The position numbers were made by a program, and so were the translations under genes. From contig JAKZAP010000004.1 of assembly GCA_023053575.1 (NCBI GenBank), forward strand, positions 2,765,483 through 2,829,482: 64,000 nucleotides of DNA, read 5' to 3'. The notes under the pieces were generated by a model that ran no database searches, was not told the DNA's origin, and saw only the letters and a program-made list of their open reading frames with translations. This stretch comes from Branchinecta lynchi. Taxonomy: Eukaryota; Arthropoda; Branchiopoda; Anostraca; Branchinectidae. Positions 21,257-32,449 of this stretch are shown here, in pieces (within the stretch, counting starts at the first letter, position 1; each line of letters opens with the position of its first letter).

Positions 21257-21908
21257 GGATCGACTAAAAAGAGGCACGGCATGACGCGGGAGGCAGGAGT
21301 AAGAAGAAGAGATTAGCACGTATAGTAAAAAGATGAGATCATGTTATATTAAATATGCAAAGCACCTGCTCCACTTATCGAAATTATGTCATAACCGTAC
21401 ATTGACGGAGAAGTTCAAAATTCAAGATGCAAGTGCTACCCTTTTGGATGTTTCCTCATCGCTTTCAAAAATCATGGACGACAGGGCCCAACCAGCACAC
21501 GACGTCGTCCACTGTTTCCTGACCGAAGATTAAAAATTAAGTGTCTTTTTCTGTGTTTGTATGTGTTTTGTTTACTTTCTTCATTTACTCCGCCTTTCCG
21601 AAATGGCGGGTCATAAATAAATTACTTACTTACTTACTTACTTAGAAGAAGTACACAAATGAGTGTGAGTTCGTAATTCTAGAGCCTAAAATAAGGCACG
21701 TCAGAACATAGTTCCTGCACCTCGCTCTGAAGCTTGAAAGAGGCCTTTTAGTTTTCGTGCCTCTTTTTAGTACTCTTGCCTCCTGTACTATAAATAAAGA
21801 TAAGTATTGAGTGATGTAAAGTGTATTGTAACTTCTGTATTGTGTATGGCCAATTGGCTATTAAATATATTCATATCGTGCTGCGCCGTGCCTCTTTTTA
21901 GTCGATCC
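21257..21908. mobile_element. TIR element with a perfect 24-bp inverted repeat
   Basis: 21257-21280 (GGATCGACTAAAAAGAGG, then CACGGC) is the exact reverse complement of 21885-21908. The element contains a LINE 3' fragment (21330-21645) and a third internal GTGCCTCTTTTTAGTAC close to the terminal motif. No transposase frame was seen. Confidence 0.7.
21330..21645 (+). mobile_element. 5'-truncated LINE 3' end
   Basis: The frame 21333-21533 (MRSCYIKYAKHLLHLSKLCH ... TED, stop) matches the C-terminus of the minus-strand copy at 5397-5600, including KFKIQDAS and DVSSSLSKI. It is followed by a 3' region ending GGTCATAAATAAATTACTTA and (CTTA)n. The shared frame in two copies supports a real ORF2 end rather than chance. 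Confidence 0.65.
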
Positions 21909-23070
21909 AAGTTCTAGAGCCCAGAACTCCGTGCCTGAACCAAAACCTGTGCCTAGGCATGGGTGCGAACGGTGATGCTAGGCATGTGCCTAGGTATCCA
22001 TGCTTGGCTTGGAATGCTTGTGAACGGGCTTTAGTCCCCCGATGAAAAGAGATCACGCCAGATGACGTACTGGAATAAGACCACAATGATATTCGCCTCG
22101 GGTCGATAAAATCCACTTTTGAACAAAATGCCAATTGTAAATTCTCTACCGTATGATCAATCATTGTCTCGCTTTTACCTCATTTCTCCATCTGGCTTCG
22201 TGTCCTTACGTCGCACCTTGGCCAGTCCGCGAGCATCTAACATTAATTAACACCTTCAAAACGAGCGTCAGGACTCTACAGCCACCAAGGAATGATCCTT
22301 ACTAGGTAATCCCTCTGAAGTATGACCTCCTGAATCCATATCTTTACTAACACAACCCGAAACTTCTCCATCGAAAAAAAAGACTTTCAGGCACACTAGT
22401 CTTACGTCCGACGTGCTGGTCGCTTGATCATCAACTGGCTTGTCCGAGACCTCCGAGCAGTGGCATAGTTACTACCTTCTTATAATCTGTGAAACACGCG
22501 GTACACCTTTCTTACCCTCTCCCACAGTTCAATGTTAACCACGTTTTCCCCGTCCGGAAAGTTAAGTCTTTCTAGGTTTCGAGAGTAAACAAGTTTGTGT
22601 AAACAATGAGTTCACAAAGCTCACTTTCCCCAAAATGTCGGACATTTTTGCACTTGGTCTCCTCCCAGAGCGAAGATCGTTGAGTGGCAACGAGCTTTTC
22701 TTCGGGACGTCCGGCTAGACCCAGATCTCTCAGGGCGTCTATTCTTTGTCACATTGGCTGAGCTATATTAGAATTATCAGCTATGATAATCAGCTATTTA
22801 TAGTATTGTCAGGAGTATCAATCGTGCTCATGACCAGGGTTGCAGGACATACGGGCCAACCCCAATTTCAGAATTCAAATTCCAATTTCAGAAAAGAATT
22901 TGAAGCAAAAAAGGCTATTCGTCCCGCCACTGGGATTTGACAGTAATGAGGATAAAATTACGAAGTAAGTAATCGAATATATTTTAACCCACAATGTTAC
23001 AACAGGATGATCGTGGAGTAAAATGATTTTAAACAAAAGAAGTACAAATCCTTTGATACTCCATTATTAA
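21909..23070. other. No gene recognised
   Basis: Apparently single-copy sequence. The frames at 21898-22164 (minus) and 22746-22940 (plus) give no domain I recognise. Confidence 0.35.
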
Positions 23071-24990
23071 TAAAAAACAAGAGCTACGAGCTCATATGGC
23101 ACTTGTTACGAGTAGGCACGGATCGGTTATGTCAATGATATATCTAGTGTTTGCTAGGTGTCGTCCCACCAAGTTTCATCTCGATCCCTCCACTCATAGC
23201 GTTTTCCAATATTTCCGGTTGTCCCCTCCAGCTCCCCCCAAAAGTCACCGGATCCGGTCCGGATTTTAAGTGGGTCGTCTGAGGCATGAGGTCTTTCAAA
23301 ATATCAAGTTTCATCGAGATCCGGTCACCCGTTCAAAAGTTATAAATACCTCAAGATTCCGGATTCCCCCTCCCTCCACTCCCCCGACAGTGCCCCAATC
23401 GGCTCGGGCATGTCAATGATGTATCTAGTGTTTGTTAGGTGTCTTCCCACCAAGTTTCATCTCGATCCCTCCACTCATAGCGTTTCCCAAGATTTCCGGT
23501 TGCCCCCTCCAGCTCCCCCCAAAAGTCACCGGATCCGGTCCGGATTTTAAGTGGGTCGTCTGAGGCATGAGGTCTTTCCAAATTTCAAGTTCCATCGAGA
23601 TCAGATCACCCGTTCAAAAGTTATAAATACCTCAAGATTCCGGATCCCCCTCCCTCCACTCCCCCCACAGTGCCCGAATTGGCTCGGTTATGTCAATGAT
23701 GTATCTAGTGTTTGCTAGGTGTCTTCCCACCAAGTTTCATCTCGACCCCTCCACTCATAGCGTTTCCCAAGATTTCCGGTTGCCCCCTCCAGCTCCCCCC
23801 AAAAGTCAAAGGATCCGGTCCGGATTTTAAGTGGGTCGTCTGAGGCATGAGGTATTTCCAAATATCAAGTTCCGTCGAGATCCGATCACCCGTTCAAAGG
23901 TTATAAATACCTCAAGATTCCGGATTCCCCCTCCCTCCACTCCCCCCACAGTGCCCGAATTGGCTCGGTTATGTCAATGATGTATCTAGTGTTTGCTAGG
24001 TGTCTTCCCACCAAGTTTCATCTCGATCCCTCCACTCATAGCGTTTCCCAAGATTTCCGGTTGCCCCCTCCAGCTCCCCCCAAAAGTCACCGGATCTGGT
24101 CCGGATTTTAAGTGGGTCGTCTGAGGCATGAGGTCGTTCCAAATATCAAGTTTCATCGAGATCCGGTCACCCGTTCAAAAGTTATAAATACCTCAGGATT
24201 CGGGATTCCCCCTCCCTCCACTCCCCTGACAGTGCCCAAATCGGCTCGGTCATGTCAACGATGTATCTAGTGTTTGCAAGGCGTCTTCCCACCAAGTTTC
24301 ATCTCGATCCCTCCACTCATAGCGTTTCCCAAGATTTCCGGTTGCCTCCTCCAGCTCCCCCCAAAAGTCACCGGATCCGGTCCGGATTTTAAGTGGGTCG
24401 TCTGAGGCATGAGTCTTTCCAAATATCAAGTTCCATCGAGATCCGATCACCCGTTCAAAAGTTCTAATACCTCAAGATTCCGGATTCCCCCTCCCTCCAC
24501 TCCCCCCACAGTGCCCGAATCGGCTCGATTATGTCAATGATGTATCTAGTGTTTGCTAGGTGTCTTCCCACCAAGTTTCATCTCGATCCCTCCACTCATA
24601 GCGTTTCCCAAGATTTCCGGTTGCCCCCTCCAGCTCCCCCCAAAAGTCACCGGATCCGGTCCGGATTTTAAGTGGGTCGTCTGAGGCATGAGGTCGTTCC
24701 AAATATCAAGTTTCATCGAGATCCGATCACCCGTTCAAAAGTTATAAATACCTCAAGATTCCGGATTCCCCCTCCCTCCACTCCCCCCACGGTGCTCGGA
24801 TCGGGGAAGTGACTATTTCCAACTTAATCATTTGGGGTCCCTGATACGCCTGCCAAGTTTTATCGTCCTAGCTTATGTGGAAGTGCCCGAACTAGCAAAA
24901 CCTGAACAGACCGACAGACCGACGGACGGACAGAAATTGCGATCGCTATATGGCACTTGGCCGAAGGGCAAGTGCCATAAAAAGTGACTT
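23071..24990 (+). repeat. 281-bp tandem array element with terminal hairpin
   Basis: It opens AACAAGAGCTACGAGCTCAT then ATGGCACTTGTTACGAG. TGTCAATGATGTATCTAGTG or a close variant starts at 23130, 23411, 23691, 23972, 24253 and 24532, giving six units of about 281 bp. Each unit has CACCAAGTTTCATCTCGA, a GGATCCGGTCCGGATTTTAA block and TCACCCGTTCAAAAG. After the array come AGTTTTATCGTCCTAGC, a GACCGACGGACGGACAG tract, and a hairpin at 24949-24979 (TATGGCACTTG / CAAGTGCCATA, perfect 11-bp arms, 9-nt loop). Units are very similar to one another. The minus-strand frame 24250-24450 is repeat. Confidence 0.85.
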
Positions 24991-25700
24991 ATGAGGCAAC
25001 GGATGTATCACTGTATCAGTAGCCGTGAGTATCAGCAGCTCCACGAGATCTAACTATCTTAGACTTGCTGTGAGACGGGGGTTGATACAGGAGAAACTTG
25101 CACTAACTGAAGTAAGCCTAATTTTATTCTAGATAAATCTTGTTTTCTAAGCACAATATCTAAAACAAAAGATGAAGTTGAGCAAACATCAGTCCTTGTG
25201 TAATTGCATCGACCGGTGACAATGTGTCTGGAACTCCAAGGGTCTGGAATTCATTTCTAAAAAGAACCAGCGATAGAAAAATTTGACGCCAGAGAATGAG
25301 ACTGCCTCGCCCCTACTCGTCATCATTCCTAGACGGGGTACCCATTCCTTCGCCCCCTCCACCCAGTCCGTTACCTCGCTAATTTTTCTCTATTCCCGTA
25401 GATTTAATTCGACTTCGTGGAGCCACCGGAATCCTCCAGTTAAGTGCTTGCCATTTGCTTCGTTTGGTTCGTGGTTCAGGAATCAAATCAAGTCCTAATG
25501 ATATCCGTCTGATCATTCCAAATCCCAGGTCTCTCGGGACAACTCAATGGGAAAGGGAATGACGCTAATTTTGAAAAGTTCTCCGGAATTTAGAGCGATC
25601 TCTGGTTCAACAGTTAGCGGGTCTCGCAAATGCAATTATTCTCACTAGCGTGGTCGTCTGTGGGGTCGATTGAGGTCAGTGACGTAACTTTTCTGACCTG
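24991..25700. other. No gene recognised
   Basis: Apparently single-copy sequence. The plus frame 25283-25498 (71 codons) shows no known domain. Confidence 0.35.
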
Positions 25701-25905
25701 CCATCTAAAGAACAGGATTCTTAAATGAGTACAAGCACATCCGGGGAGATGATCTGTAGAGGAAGCTTGAAAGGAGGCATGGGCGTGTGGTTTTATATGG
25801 CGATCGCAGTTTCTGTCCGTCCGTTGGTCTGTCGGTTGGTCCGAGTTTTGCTAGTTGGGGCATGCCCTCATAAGCTAGGACGATGAAACCTGGAAGAGGC
25901 ATATG
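25701..25905 (-). repeat. Right-end fragment of the 281-bp-array element
   Basis: On the minus strand it reads CATCGTCCTAGCTTATGAGG, GACCAACCGACAGACCAACG and GCGATCGCCATAT, matching 24860-24955. The terminal hairpin itself is not preserved. Confidence 0.55.
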
Positions 25906-25939
25906 GGACCCGAAAAGATTAACTTTGAAATTGGATCTA

Positions 25940-26110
25940 TACTGGCGGTTTGTTTACATTTAAAGCTTTTAAAGGGGGGTGATTACAAGGTTATTTCAAT
26001 ACTTGTTTGGTTATTGTGGAAGAGAAATGTCTTGGTTCTAAAGCTGTTTGTATATAAATGTGATAAAAAAATTACTTTTACACTCCACGTCTGAGCGCTT
26101 GCGCACATGC
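25940..26110 (+). repeat. Dispersed repeat, second copy (partial)
   Basis: It shares AATACTTGTTTGGTTATTG, AATGTCTTGGTTCTAA and a GAGCGCTTGCGCAC end with the copies at 17084-17345 and 26650-27040. Confidence 0.55.
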
Positions 26111-26125
26111 TGAGTCAAATTTACC

Positions 26126-26460
26126 GGTCCTAAAATATGGAATTATCTGCCAAATACACTGAAAAATGGTAATAGCATACCAGAGTTCAAGAGTAAGATT
26201 AAAAGTTTCTTGTTGGTAAATATAGAATTAGATCCTAACTTTTTCTACCGTTAGTTCTCTATGTCTTATTAATGTACGTTTGTTTCCTTTTCTTTTCCCT
26301 TTTTCTTCTTTTCTTTCTTTTTTCTTTTCTTTTCCTTGTATTTCTTTTCTTGAAAAATGAATGAATACTGTCACCCGTTACGGGCAGTGGTCACTTAGGG
26401 TGTAGTTAGTTTACATTGAATGATTTACTTTTTGTTAATAAAACAAACTGAAATTGAAAC
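26126..26460 (+). mobile_element. LINE ORF2 C-terminal end plus 3' tail
   Basis: A 43-codon frame (26126-26254) reads GPKIWNYLPNTLKNGNSIPE then FKSKIKSFLL and stops. The G-P-K-x-W-N-x-L-P ... S-x-x-x-F-K-x-K-x-K-x-x-L-L pattern is the well-known extreme C-terminus of CR1/L2-like ORF2 proteins. A 3' region follows, ending AATAAAACAAACTGAAATTG with GAAACT-type repeats. It has no start codon and is a 5'-truncated relic. Confidence 0.75.
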
Positions 26461-26464
26461 TGAA

Positions 26465-26647
26465 ACCTTAATTGTATGAATATTGTACACCCCTGGATGG
26501 GTATTCTTTTTGATAAGACTTGTTTTTGTATCTAGGTTAATGTTGTTTTGTTTTTGTAGTCGTTATTTTCTTTTTTCGACATACTCCATCTTCTCCTCTT
26601 TTGTGCTGTTGGTTGGCAATAAAATATTTTATTGATTCATTCATTAA
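26465..26647 (+). mobile_element. LINE-like 3' tail
   Basis: GTTGGCAATAAAATATTTTA followed by TTGATTCATTCATTA resembles a LINE 3' end with an imperfect repeat tail. No coding remnant is readable. Confidence 0.4.
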
Positions 26648-26649
26648 TT

Positions 26650-27040
26650 ATCAGTTGGAAACTGGATGGTTTTGTAATATGATCGATGATATGCCGTTCT
26701 TAATGAAGTTGTGACAAAGGGTGTATTAGTCTGGTACGATTTGGTTTATTGCACTTGTTATTACCTTGCTAATGGAAATAGGTTTAAAGGGTCGGACTGG
26801 CTAGCAAGACATTCAGTATGGAAACTGAAACCGTTCTTGCAAGATTTTGAAGATCTTCTTTGGATTTGTAAATGTGGTTTGTTTACATTAAAAGCTCTTA
26901 AACTGGGATGATTTCAAAATACGTTATTTCAATTTTTATTTGGTTATTGGGGATGTGAAATGTCTTGGTTCTAACGCTGTTTGTTTATAAGATTTGATAA
27001 AGATTTTACTTTCACACTCCACGGCTCAGCGCTTGCGCAC
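26650..27040 (+). repeat. Dispersed repeat, third copy
   Basis: GGAAACTGGATGGTTTTG, GGTACGATTTGGTTTATTGC, TTTGGTTATTGGGGATG and CAGCGCTTGCGCACTTG align in order with 17084-17345. This is the longest copy of the three. Confidence 0.55.
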
Positions 27041-27357
27041 TTGTTTCAGCTTGTTGATGAAAGTGCAGGAAATCCGGCCGGCAAACCCTGATCGTGTGTT
27101 CGCAGTTTTAGTACTTTTTTTTGTACGATTCTGACTTTTACCGGGGGTGGAGCTTCGCGTGTGAGCTCTTACATTATTAAGTGTTACCTCTAAAGCAAAT
27201 CTGATGAAGCAGTTAGAAAAGGCGGGTAGTTCAAACAGTGCGGATTTCTGCGCGGATATACAGTTATGAAAAGATTTTGTATCTCGGTTCAGATTGCAAG
27301 AAGAAGCTTATTTTATCACTATACTGTTTACAAAGGCAATGAATCCCAAGTGAATGT
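27041..27357. other. No gene recognised
   Basis: Short unclassified stretch between the dispersed repeat and a CCGG element. The paired frames on both strands at 27264-27457 run into the element's CCG-rich start and are not conserved. Confidence 0.35.
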
Positions 27358-28492
27358 GGTTTTTGTGATCCCAAAACGTAAGTGGCGGGATACCTATGAC
27401 ATCGCAAAAGTTGTCCATCTGTCCGTCTGTCCGTCCGTTCGTCTGTGCGCACTATAACTCTCGAAGGGAATGAGATATTTTGATGAAACTTGGTGTGAGG
27501 ATTCTTTGGATCAAGAGTAAGGTGAAGTTCGTAGATGGGCTATGTAGCCCTACATTTAGGGGTGGGGGAGGGGTTTTAAATTAAGGGGCAAATGAAATAT
27601 TTTTAAACAGATAATGTGATAGTCGGTTCTTGGGTAAGAAGACATGTTGAACACGATGGTGAAAATCATTTTGTCATCGGAAAAGTAGTTCGCCCGGAAT
27701 CTGGCTAAAACCGGAAAATTTTGTTAAAAGTAAAAGTTTTATTTGAAGTTGATTAGATGTTCGACTTAGGGGTAGAAAGCCATGTTGAGCACAGTGGTGA
27801 AAACCATTTTCTCGCCGAACAAGTAGTTCGCCCGGAATTCAACCAAAGCCGGAAAGTTTGTTAAAAGTAAAAGTTTTATTTGGAGTTGATTAGATATTCG
27901 ATTTAGGGGTAAGAAGACATGCTGAACACTTATGTGAAAAAAAATTTCTACCCAGACAAGTAGTTCGTCGGAATCCGGCCAAAACCGAAAATTGTTAAAA
28001 GTTAGAGTTTTATTTGTAGTTGATTAGATATTCGATTTAGGGGTAAAGAGATGGTGAATCCGTGTATCACAATCATTTTTTACCCGGATATATAGTTCGA
28101 CGGGAATCGGCTGGAGCCGGAAAATTTGTTATAAGTTGAATTTTTATTTGAAGTTGATTAGATGTTCAATATTGGGGAAAGAAGATACGCTGAGTTCGTT
28201 TTTGAGCTTTCTTTTTTCGCCGGAAAAGTAGTTCGGGAATTCGGCCGAAACCGGGAAATTGGCAGAAGTGGCAGGAAGTTTTCGTCAAAACAGAGATGAC
28301 TTATAGGGGTAAACACACATGCTGATTCAATACCTGAACTGATTCAATCAGACGATTAATCTGTTTTTGAATTTTAATAGTAAAAATGTTCAAGGAGTAT
28401 GGCGAAGACTGGATCTGGCGAAGACAAGACCCAATTATCTGGATCAAATATTGATTGTTTGGGATCCCATCGAAACCTTTGGTCTTGTTGAT
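27358..28492 (+). mobile_element. CCGG-array element, inverted pair member 1
   Basis: Begins TTTTGTGATCCCAAAACGTA, then GTCCGTCTGTCCGTCCG, GATGAAACTTGGTGTGAGG, TACATTTAGGGGTGGGGGAG, about five 137-bp units with CCGGAATC(C/T)GG(C) cores, and a right end TGGGATCCCATCGAAACCTT then TGGTCTTGTT. About 330 bp further on, a second copy runs in the opposite direction. Confidence 0.85.
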
Positions 28493-28823
28493 GTCTGACG
28501 GAGCAATTAAGCAACTGAAACATTGAGGCATAGACCGAACATGTATGCGTTTGGTTCAGATTCAATAGGATAGGTGTGGGATGTGGGAATTTTATTTCCG
28601 AGGACAGTTAGAAGTCGCTTTTGAAAAAGTTTTTAAGCTTGGACAATTTAAGCATTTAGCCGGCAAAATGTAATCAAATAGTTATTTTATTTTGCTTTTA
28701 AGTTGTACTCTCTAAACAAAATTAAGTGCGCAGCATTTTCTCGTTTAGTTGCGGAAAACAGTCGGCTGTAAAGTATTTCCTAATTTTCGCGTTGTAACGC
28801 AATTGTTAGGAATACTAGTAGTT
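28493..28823. other. Spacer of the inverted CCGG pair
   Basis: About 330 bp of AT-rich DNA with no gene recognised. It would form the loop if the flanking inverted copies paired. Confidence 0.4.
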
Positions 28824-29950
28824 AACAAGACCGTTTTGATGGGATCCCCAAAATTCAATATCTGATCCAGACAACTGGGTCTTGTCTTAGCCAGATCCAG
28901 TCATCGCCAGACTCCTTGAATATTTTTACAATTAAAATTCAGAAACAGATTAAGGCCAAATAGCTATTCATCTGAGAAAACCAAGTTCAGATATGGATTC
29001 AGCATGTGTGGTTACCCCTATAAGTCATATCTGTTTTGACGAAAACTTCCTGCCACTTCTGCCATTTTCCTGGTTTCGGCCGAACTCCAGAACTACTTGT
29101 CCGGCGAAAAAAGAAAGCTAAAAAACGAATTCAGGGTATCTTCTTTCCCCAATACTGAACATCTAATAAACTTCAAATAAAAATTTAACTTATAAAAAAA
29201 TTTCCAACTCCAGCCGGATTCCGGTCGAACTATATTTCCGGATAAAATAAGATTGTCAAACACGGATTCAGCATCTCTTCTTACCCTTAAATCGGTTATC
29301 TAATCAACTAGAAATAAAACTTAAGCTTCTAACAATTTTCCGGCTTTGGCCGGATTCGGGGGAACTACATGTCCAGGTAGAATTTTTTTTCACATAAGTG
29401 TTCAGCATGTCTTCTTGCCCTAAATCGAACATCTAATCAACTCCAAATAAAACTTTTAATTTTGACAAACTTTCCGGTTTGGGCCGGATTCCGGTCGAAA
29501 TACTTGTCCGTCGAGAAAATGGTTTTCATCATCGTCGTCAGCATGTCTTCCTACCCCTAAATCGAACATTTAATCAACTTCAAATAAAACTTTTACTTTT
29601 AACAAGCTTTCCGGTTTTGGCCGGATTCCGGGTGAACTAATTGTCCGATGACAAAATGGTTTTCACCATCGTGTTCAGCATGTCTTCTTATCCCATAATC
29701 GACTATCAAATGAGCTGTTTCAAAATATTTTGTTTGTCCCTTAATTTCAATCCCCTCCCCTACCCCTAAATGTAGGTCTACAAAGCCCATCTACGAACTT
29801 GACTGGTCCGACGACCCAACAAATCCTCACACCAAGTTTCATCAAAATACCTCATTCCCTTCGAGAGTTATCGTGCTTACAGACGGACAGACGGACAACT
29901 TTTGCGATGTCATAGGTATCCCCCCACTTACGTTTTGGGATCCCAAAAAC
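28824..29950 (-). mobile_element. CCGG-array element, inverted pair member 2
   Basis: Starts AACAAGACCGTTTTGATGGG at its right end, carries the same unit order reversed, and finishes with ACAGACGGACAGACGGACAA and ACTTACGTTTTGGGATCCCA. It is about the same length as 27358-28492, in opposite orientation. The frame at 29599-29790 is translated repeat. Confidence 0.85.
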
Positions 29951-30796
29951 ACTTGTCAGGATTATTTCGAATTAGCCGGGGAATTTGGGGCAATTTAGGG
30001 GGAATTGATTAGCTGGGAATTTGAGGCATTTAGTTGGTAAGACATCGTTCATAACGTTGTTACAACCTTAAATTACCTTAAATCGCATTGTCCAGCGACA
30101 ACGGTAGATGGTCCTTCTGTGCTAACAACTCCTTCACGGTTGTTGAAGCTTGCCAACTTCTTGGGCAAAACGTATATCCTGATCTGGGATAGTTGCAGCA
30201 TGCGTCTGGCTAAATTTTCTGTATCTATGCTTTTAACTGTCTTTTTTAAGAATCTGTCAAATAAATTTAACGAATGTTTTTGTATGATGAATATTTCTGG
30301 TGCTTTAATAAGCGAATAGTACGGTGTGATGCAAATGGTAGATGGTTGTGTTTGTTCTACTCCTTTTTCCGCTAAATTCGTATCGGTTAGGCTTTGGAAG
30401 TTTATTCCATGGAATAATTGAATTATTCCATTTATTACATTATTCCATTCCACCATAATTTTTTTATAGCCAAATTCTGGTCGGTCCCTTTCTTGTATTG
30501 GGGGAATATAATATAAAATATAAGAAGAAATATACTTCTATCACTCGTCGTACGGTAGCTCTTTATCTCGTTTAAAAAAAAAAAAAAATCAATTTATTTC
30601 TTGCCAATATCATCACAAGATAGTCTGGACGCGTCACAAAGAACACAATGGTACAAATATCACAACGCGCACAATTGAGATTAGGCAAAAATATTGACAA
30701 TTATAAATAAAGAAACTAAATCAAAATCAAAAATATATTTACAATTACTCAAATCTTCTATATACAACTTAATTCATTCAGCAGTCAATTTCTCTA
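29951..30796. other. No gene assigned; one unassigned minus-strand frame
   Basis: A minus-strand frame at 30073-30456 (127 codons) shows no domain I recognise, and its start lies in a palindromic GGAATAATTGAATTATTCC stretch. An A-run lies near 30573-30586. Probably non-coding. Confidence 0.3.
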
Positions 30797-31062
30797 AGGT
30801 TCAAGGTTCAAGGTTTAATTTACACTTCTGTATAAAATCAAAATAAATAGGGTCAAGCCGGGGACACAAGGTCGATTGACGAAAACCCCCTTGTCTTCAG
30901 TAAAATTCCGAACGAAATAAGGCACAAATGACTTCTCATAGCGACTTGTCCTGCAAGGAGGCTTTTGTAGCTGCTCAACTTCACTGAGCTTTGATTTCAG
31001 CCTTGTATTTGGGCGACTTGTTGTCACTACATGTCCAAGAAGTCTGGCAGAATGCTTCGATG

Positions 31063-31265
31063 CAAGGCCGTATCCAGGGGGGGGGGGTTCAGGGGGTTTA
31101 CCCCCCCCCCCTCCCCCCGAAACTTACAAAAATGACTATTTTTATAGGCTTTTCCCTCGAATCTGTGTGTTTTTTGTACTTTTTTGTCCGACCAGCAGGC
31201 AAAAAAACAACCCGAAACGCAACCCTCCCCCCCCCCCCCAAAATAAATTCCTGGATACGGGCCTG
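31063..31265. mobile_element. CAAGGCCGTATCC hAT-like MITE, copy 2
   Basis: CAAGGCCGTATCCAGG and CCTGGATACGGGCCTG ends. Flanked by a perfect 8-bp duplication CTTCGATG (31055-31062 and 31266-31273). It lies inside the LINE remnant. The interior has long G and C runs and the shared TTTTTATAGGCTTTTCCCTC block. Confidence 0.9.
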
Positions 31266-31444
31266 CTTCGATGTATCGTAGAAGCAAGACATTTCTTACC
31301 AAAGTCCATCAGTAGGCAGTGCCTGCGGCTGGAAAGCGTTAGCAGTCTTAGCGTTTCCAGACTTGACTCGTAGTCCTTATACTGGCTACCCAAGATGATC
31401 TTGGAGACCCTCTTTTGTAGTGCTTCAAGCTTGTTCGTCTGATC

Positions 31445-31497
31445 AAGAACAAATAACGAGTATTTGTGTATTGAGTATTTGCTCTTATTTGTTCTTG
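31445..31497. mobile_element. 53-bp micro-MITE in the LINE remnant
   Basis: AAGAACAAATAACGAG and CTCTTATTTGTTCTTG are inverted over about 16 bp around a short centre. A perfect 8-bp duplication GTCTGATC sits at 31437-31444 and 31498-31505. Outside it the LINE frame is continuous (SQDQT on one side, NKLEAL on the other), which defines the insertion exactly. Confidence 0.75.
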
Positions 31498-31850
31498 GTC
31501 TGATCCTGTGATAATGCTGCATGCCATACCGGACAGGCGTATTCAAGGCTGGGCCGAATATGTGTTTTCAAACTGGTAGTAGCTGCGGTTTGTTGGTAGG
31601 ATGGCAAAATGTTAACCTCTTTCTGCTTATTCTGAATTCCGCGCACTTGCTTGACGCGAAAAATGGCGATAAGAAGAACTAGCAAGGGTAGTTACTCTGT
31701 GATAGGGACAGGCACCGGATAGGCTCCATCCCCGGTAAACAATTTGTGCAAAAAAAGTCGTCAGCTTGACTCAAGTCTTCTTAATTCTCATCTTGTTTAT
31801 TCTTAGTACACGATTATAAAAATAAGTAAAAGGGGGTTAATTTGGTTTGT

Positions 31851-32449
31851 CTCATCTGTGAATAGTGTTGGGATCTTGCAGAAAGAAGAGGTGCAATTTC
31901 GTCATAATAAATAATGGCAATAGATTCTCTCCCATTCTCCATCACATCAACGAGCTGCAGTGCCAAAAAGTCTTTCCGCCATTCTGGACATCTTTTCCTG
32001 AAATTCGACAATCAACATGGAATTATCCATGTTCAGAGCAATCATGTGGTTTAGTAGTAGTAGTAGTAGTAGTAGACAGGTTTAATAGAAAAACTTGGCA
32101 GCATCGCTGATTTGCGTTTCTTTACAACAGATCCAAAATCAAACTACACTTGTAAATATAAAACAAACAAGAAACATTAACTCTTATTGTACATATCGAC
32201 GAAAGCCGGGACGAAAGAATTACCATATCGGTTTGTTCTTGCATTAACTGGAACTAACTTATTTTGCTTTCTCGTTCATGATGGTGGAGGTTGATCAGGT
32301 AGAATGTCTCGGTGCTGAGTTTTAGAAAGCAAGAACTTTCCAAAACTCGTTATCAGAGATTCGTACCGGTTTTGGAGTAACGGCAGTCCTAGCACTTCCA
32401 GAGCCTTTTCGTAGGGGATGTCACGGCGGCCCAGAATAATCGTTTAGTT
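31851..32449. other. No gene; (TAG)n microsatellite
   Basis: (TAG)n at about 32052-32075. The rest is unclassified; frames on both strands lack recognisable domains. Confidence 0.35.

Larger units (their letters stand above)
30797..31850 (-). mobile_element. LINE reverse-transcriptase C-terminal remnant, multiply interrupted
   Basis: Minus-strand pieces read, in order: SLEYACPVWHAALSQDQT (within 31685-31485), NKLEALQKRVSKIILGSQYK and LSSRRHCLLMDFGKKCL (within 31436-31280), and CRTSRYEKSFVPYFVRNF (within 31027-30815), then a stop and an AACCTTG-type tail at about 30800. This is the ordered C-terminal part of CR1/L2-like ORF2 (LEYA.PVWH; ..RA..II.G; R..L...F..KCL; RT.RY..SF.PY). Two insertions (31063-31265, 31445-31497) and a frame change disrupt it. 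It is a dead copy. Confidence 0.85.

Noticed and set aside
23071..24990. Regular array considered as CRISPR-like
   Set aside because: Units are 281 bp with no spacer/repeat alternation; it is a tandem repeat in a eukaryotic element.
30073..30456. 127-codon minus-strand frame
   Set aside because: No recognisable domain, and its start falls in a palindromic GGAATAATTGAATTATTCC stretch.
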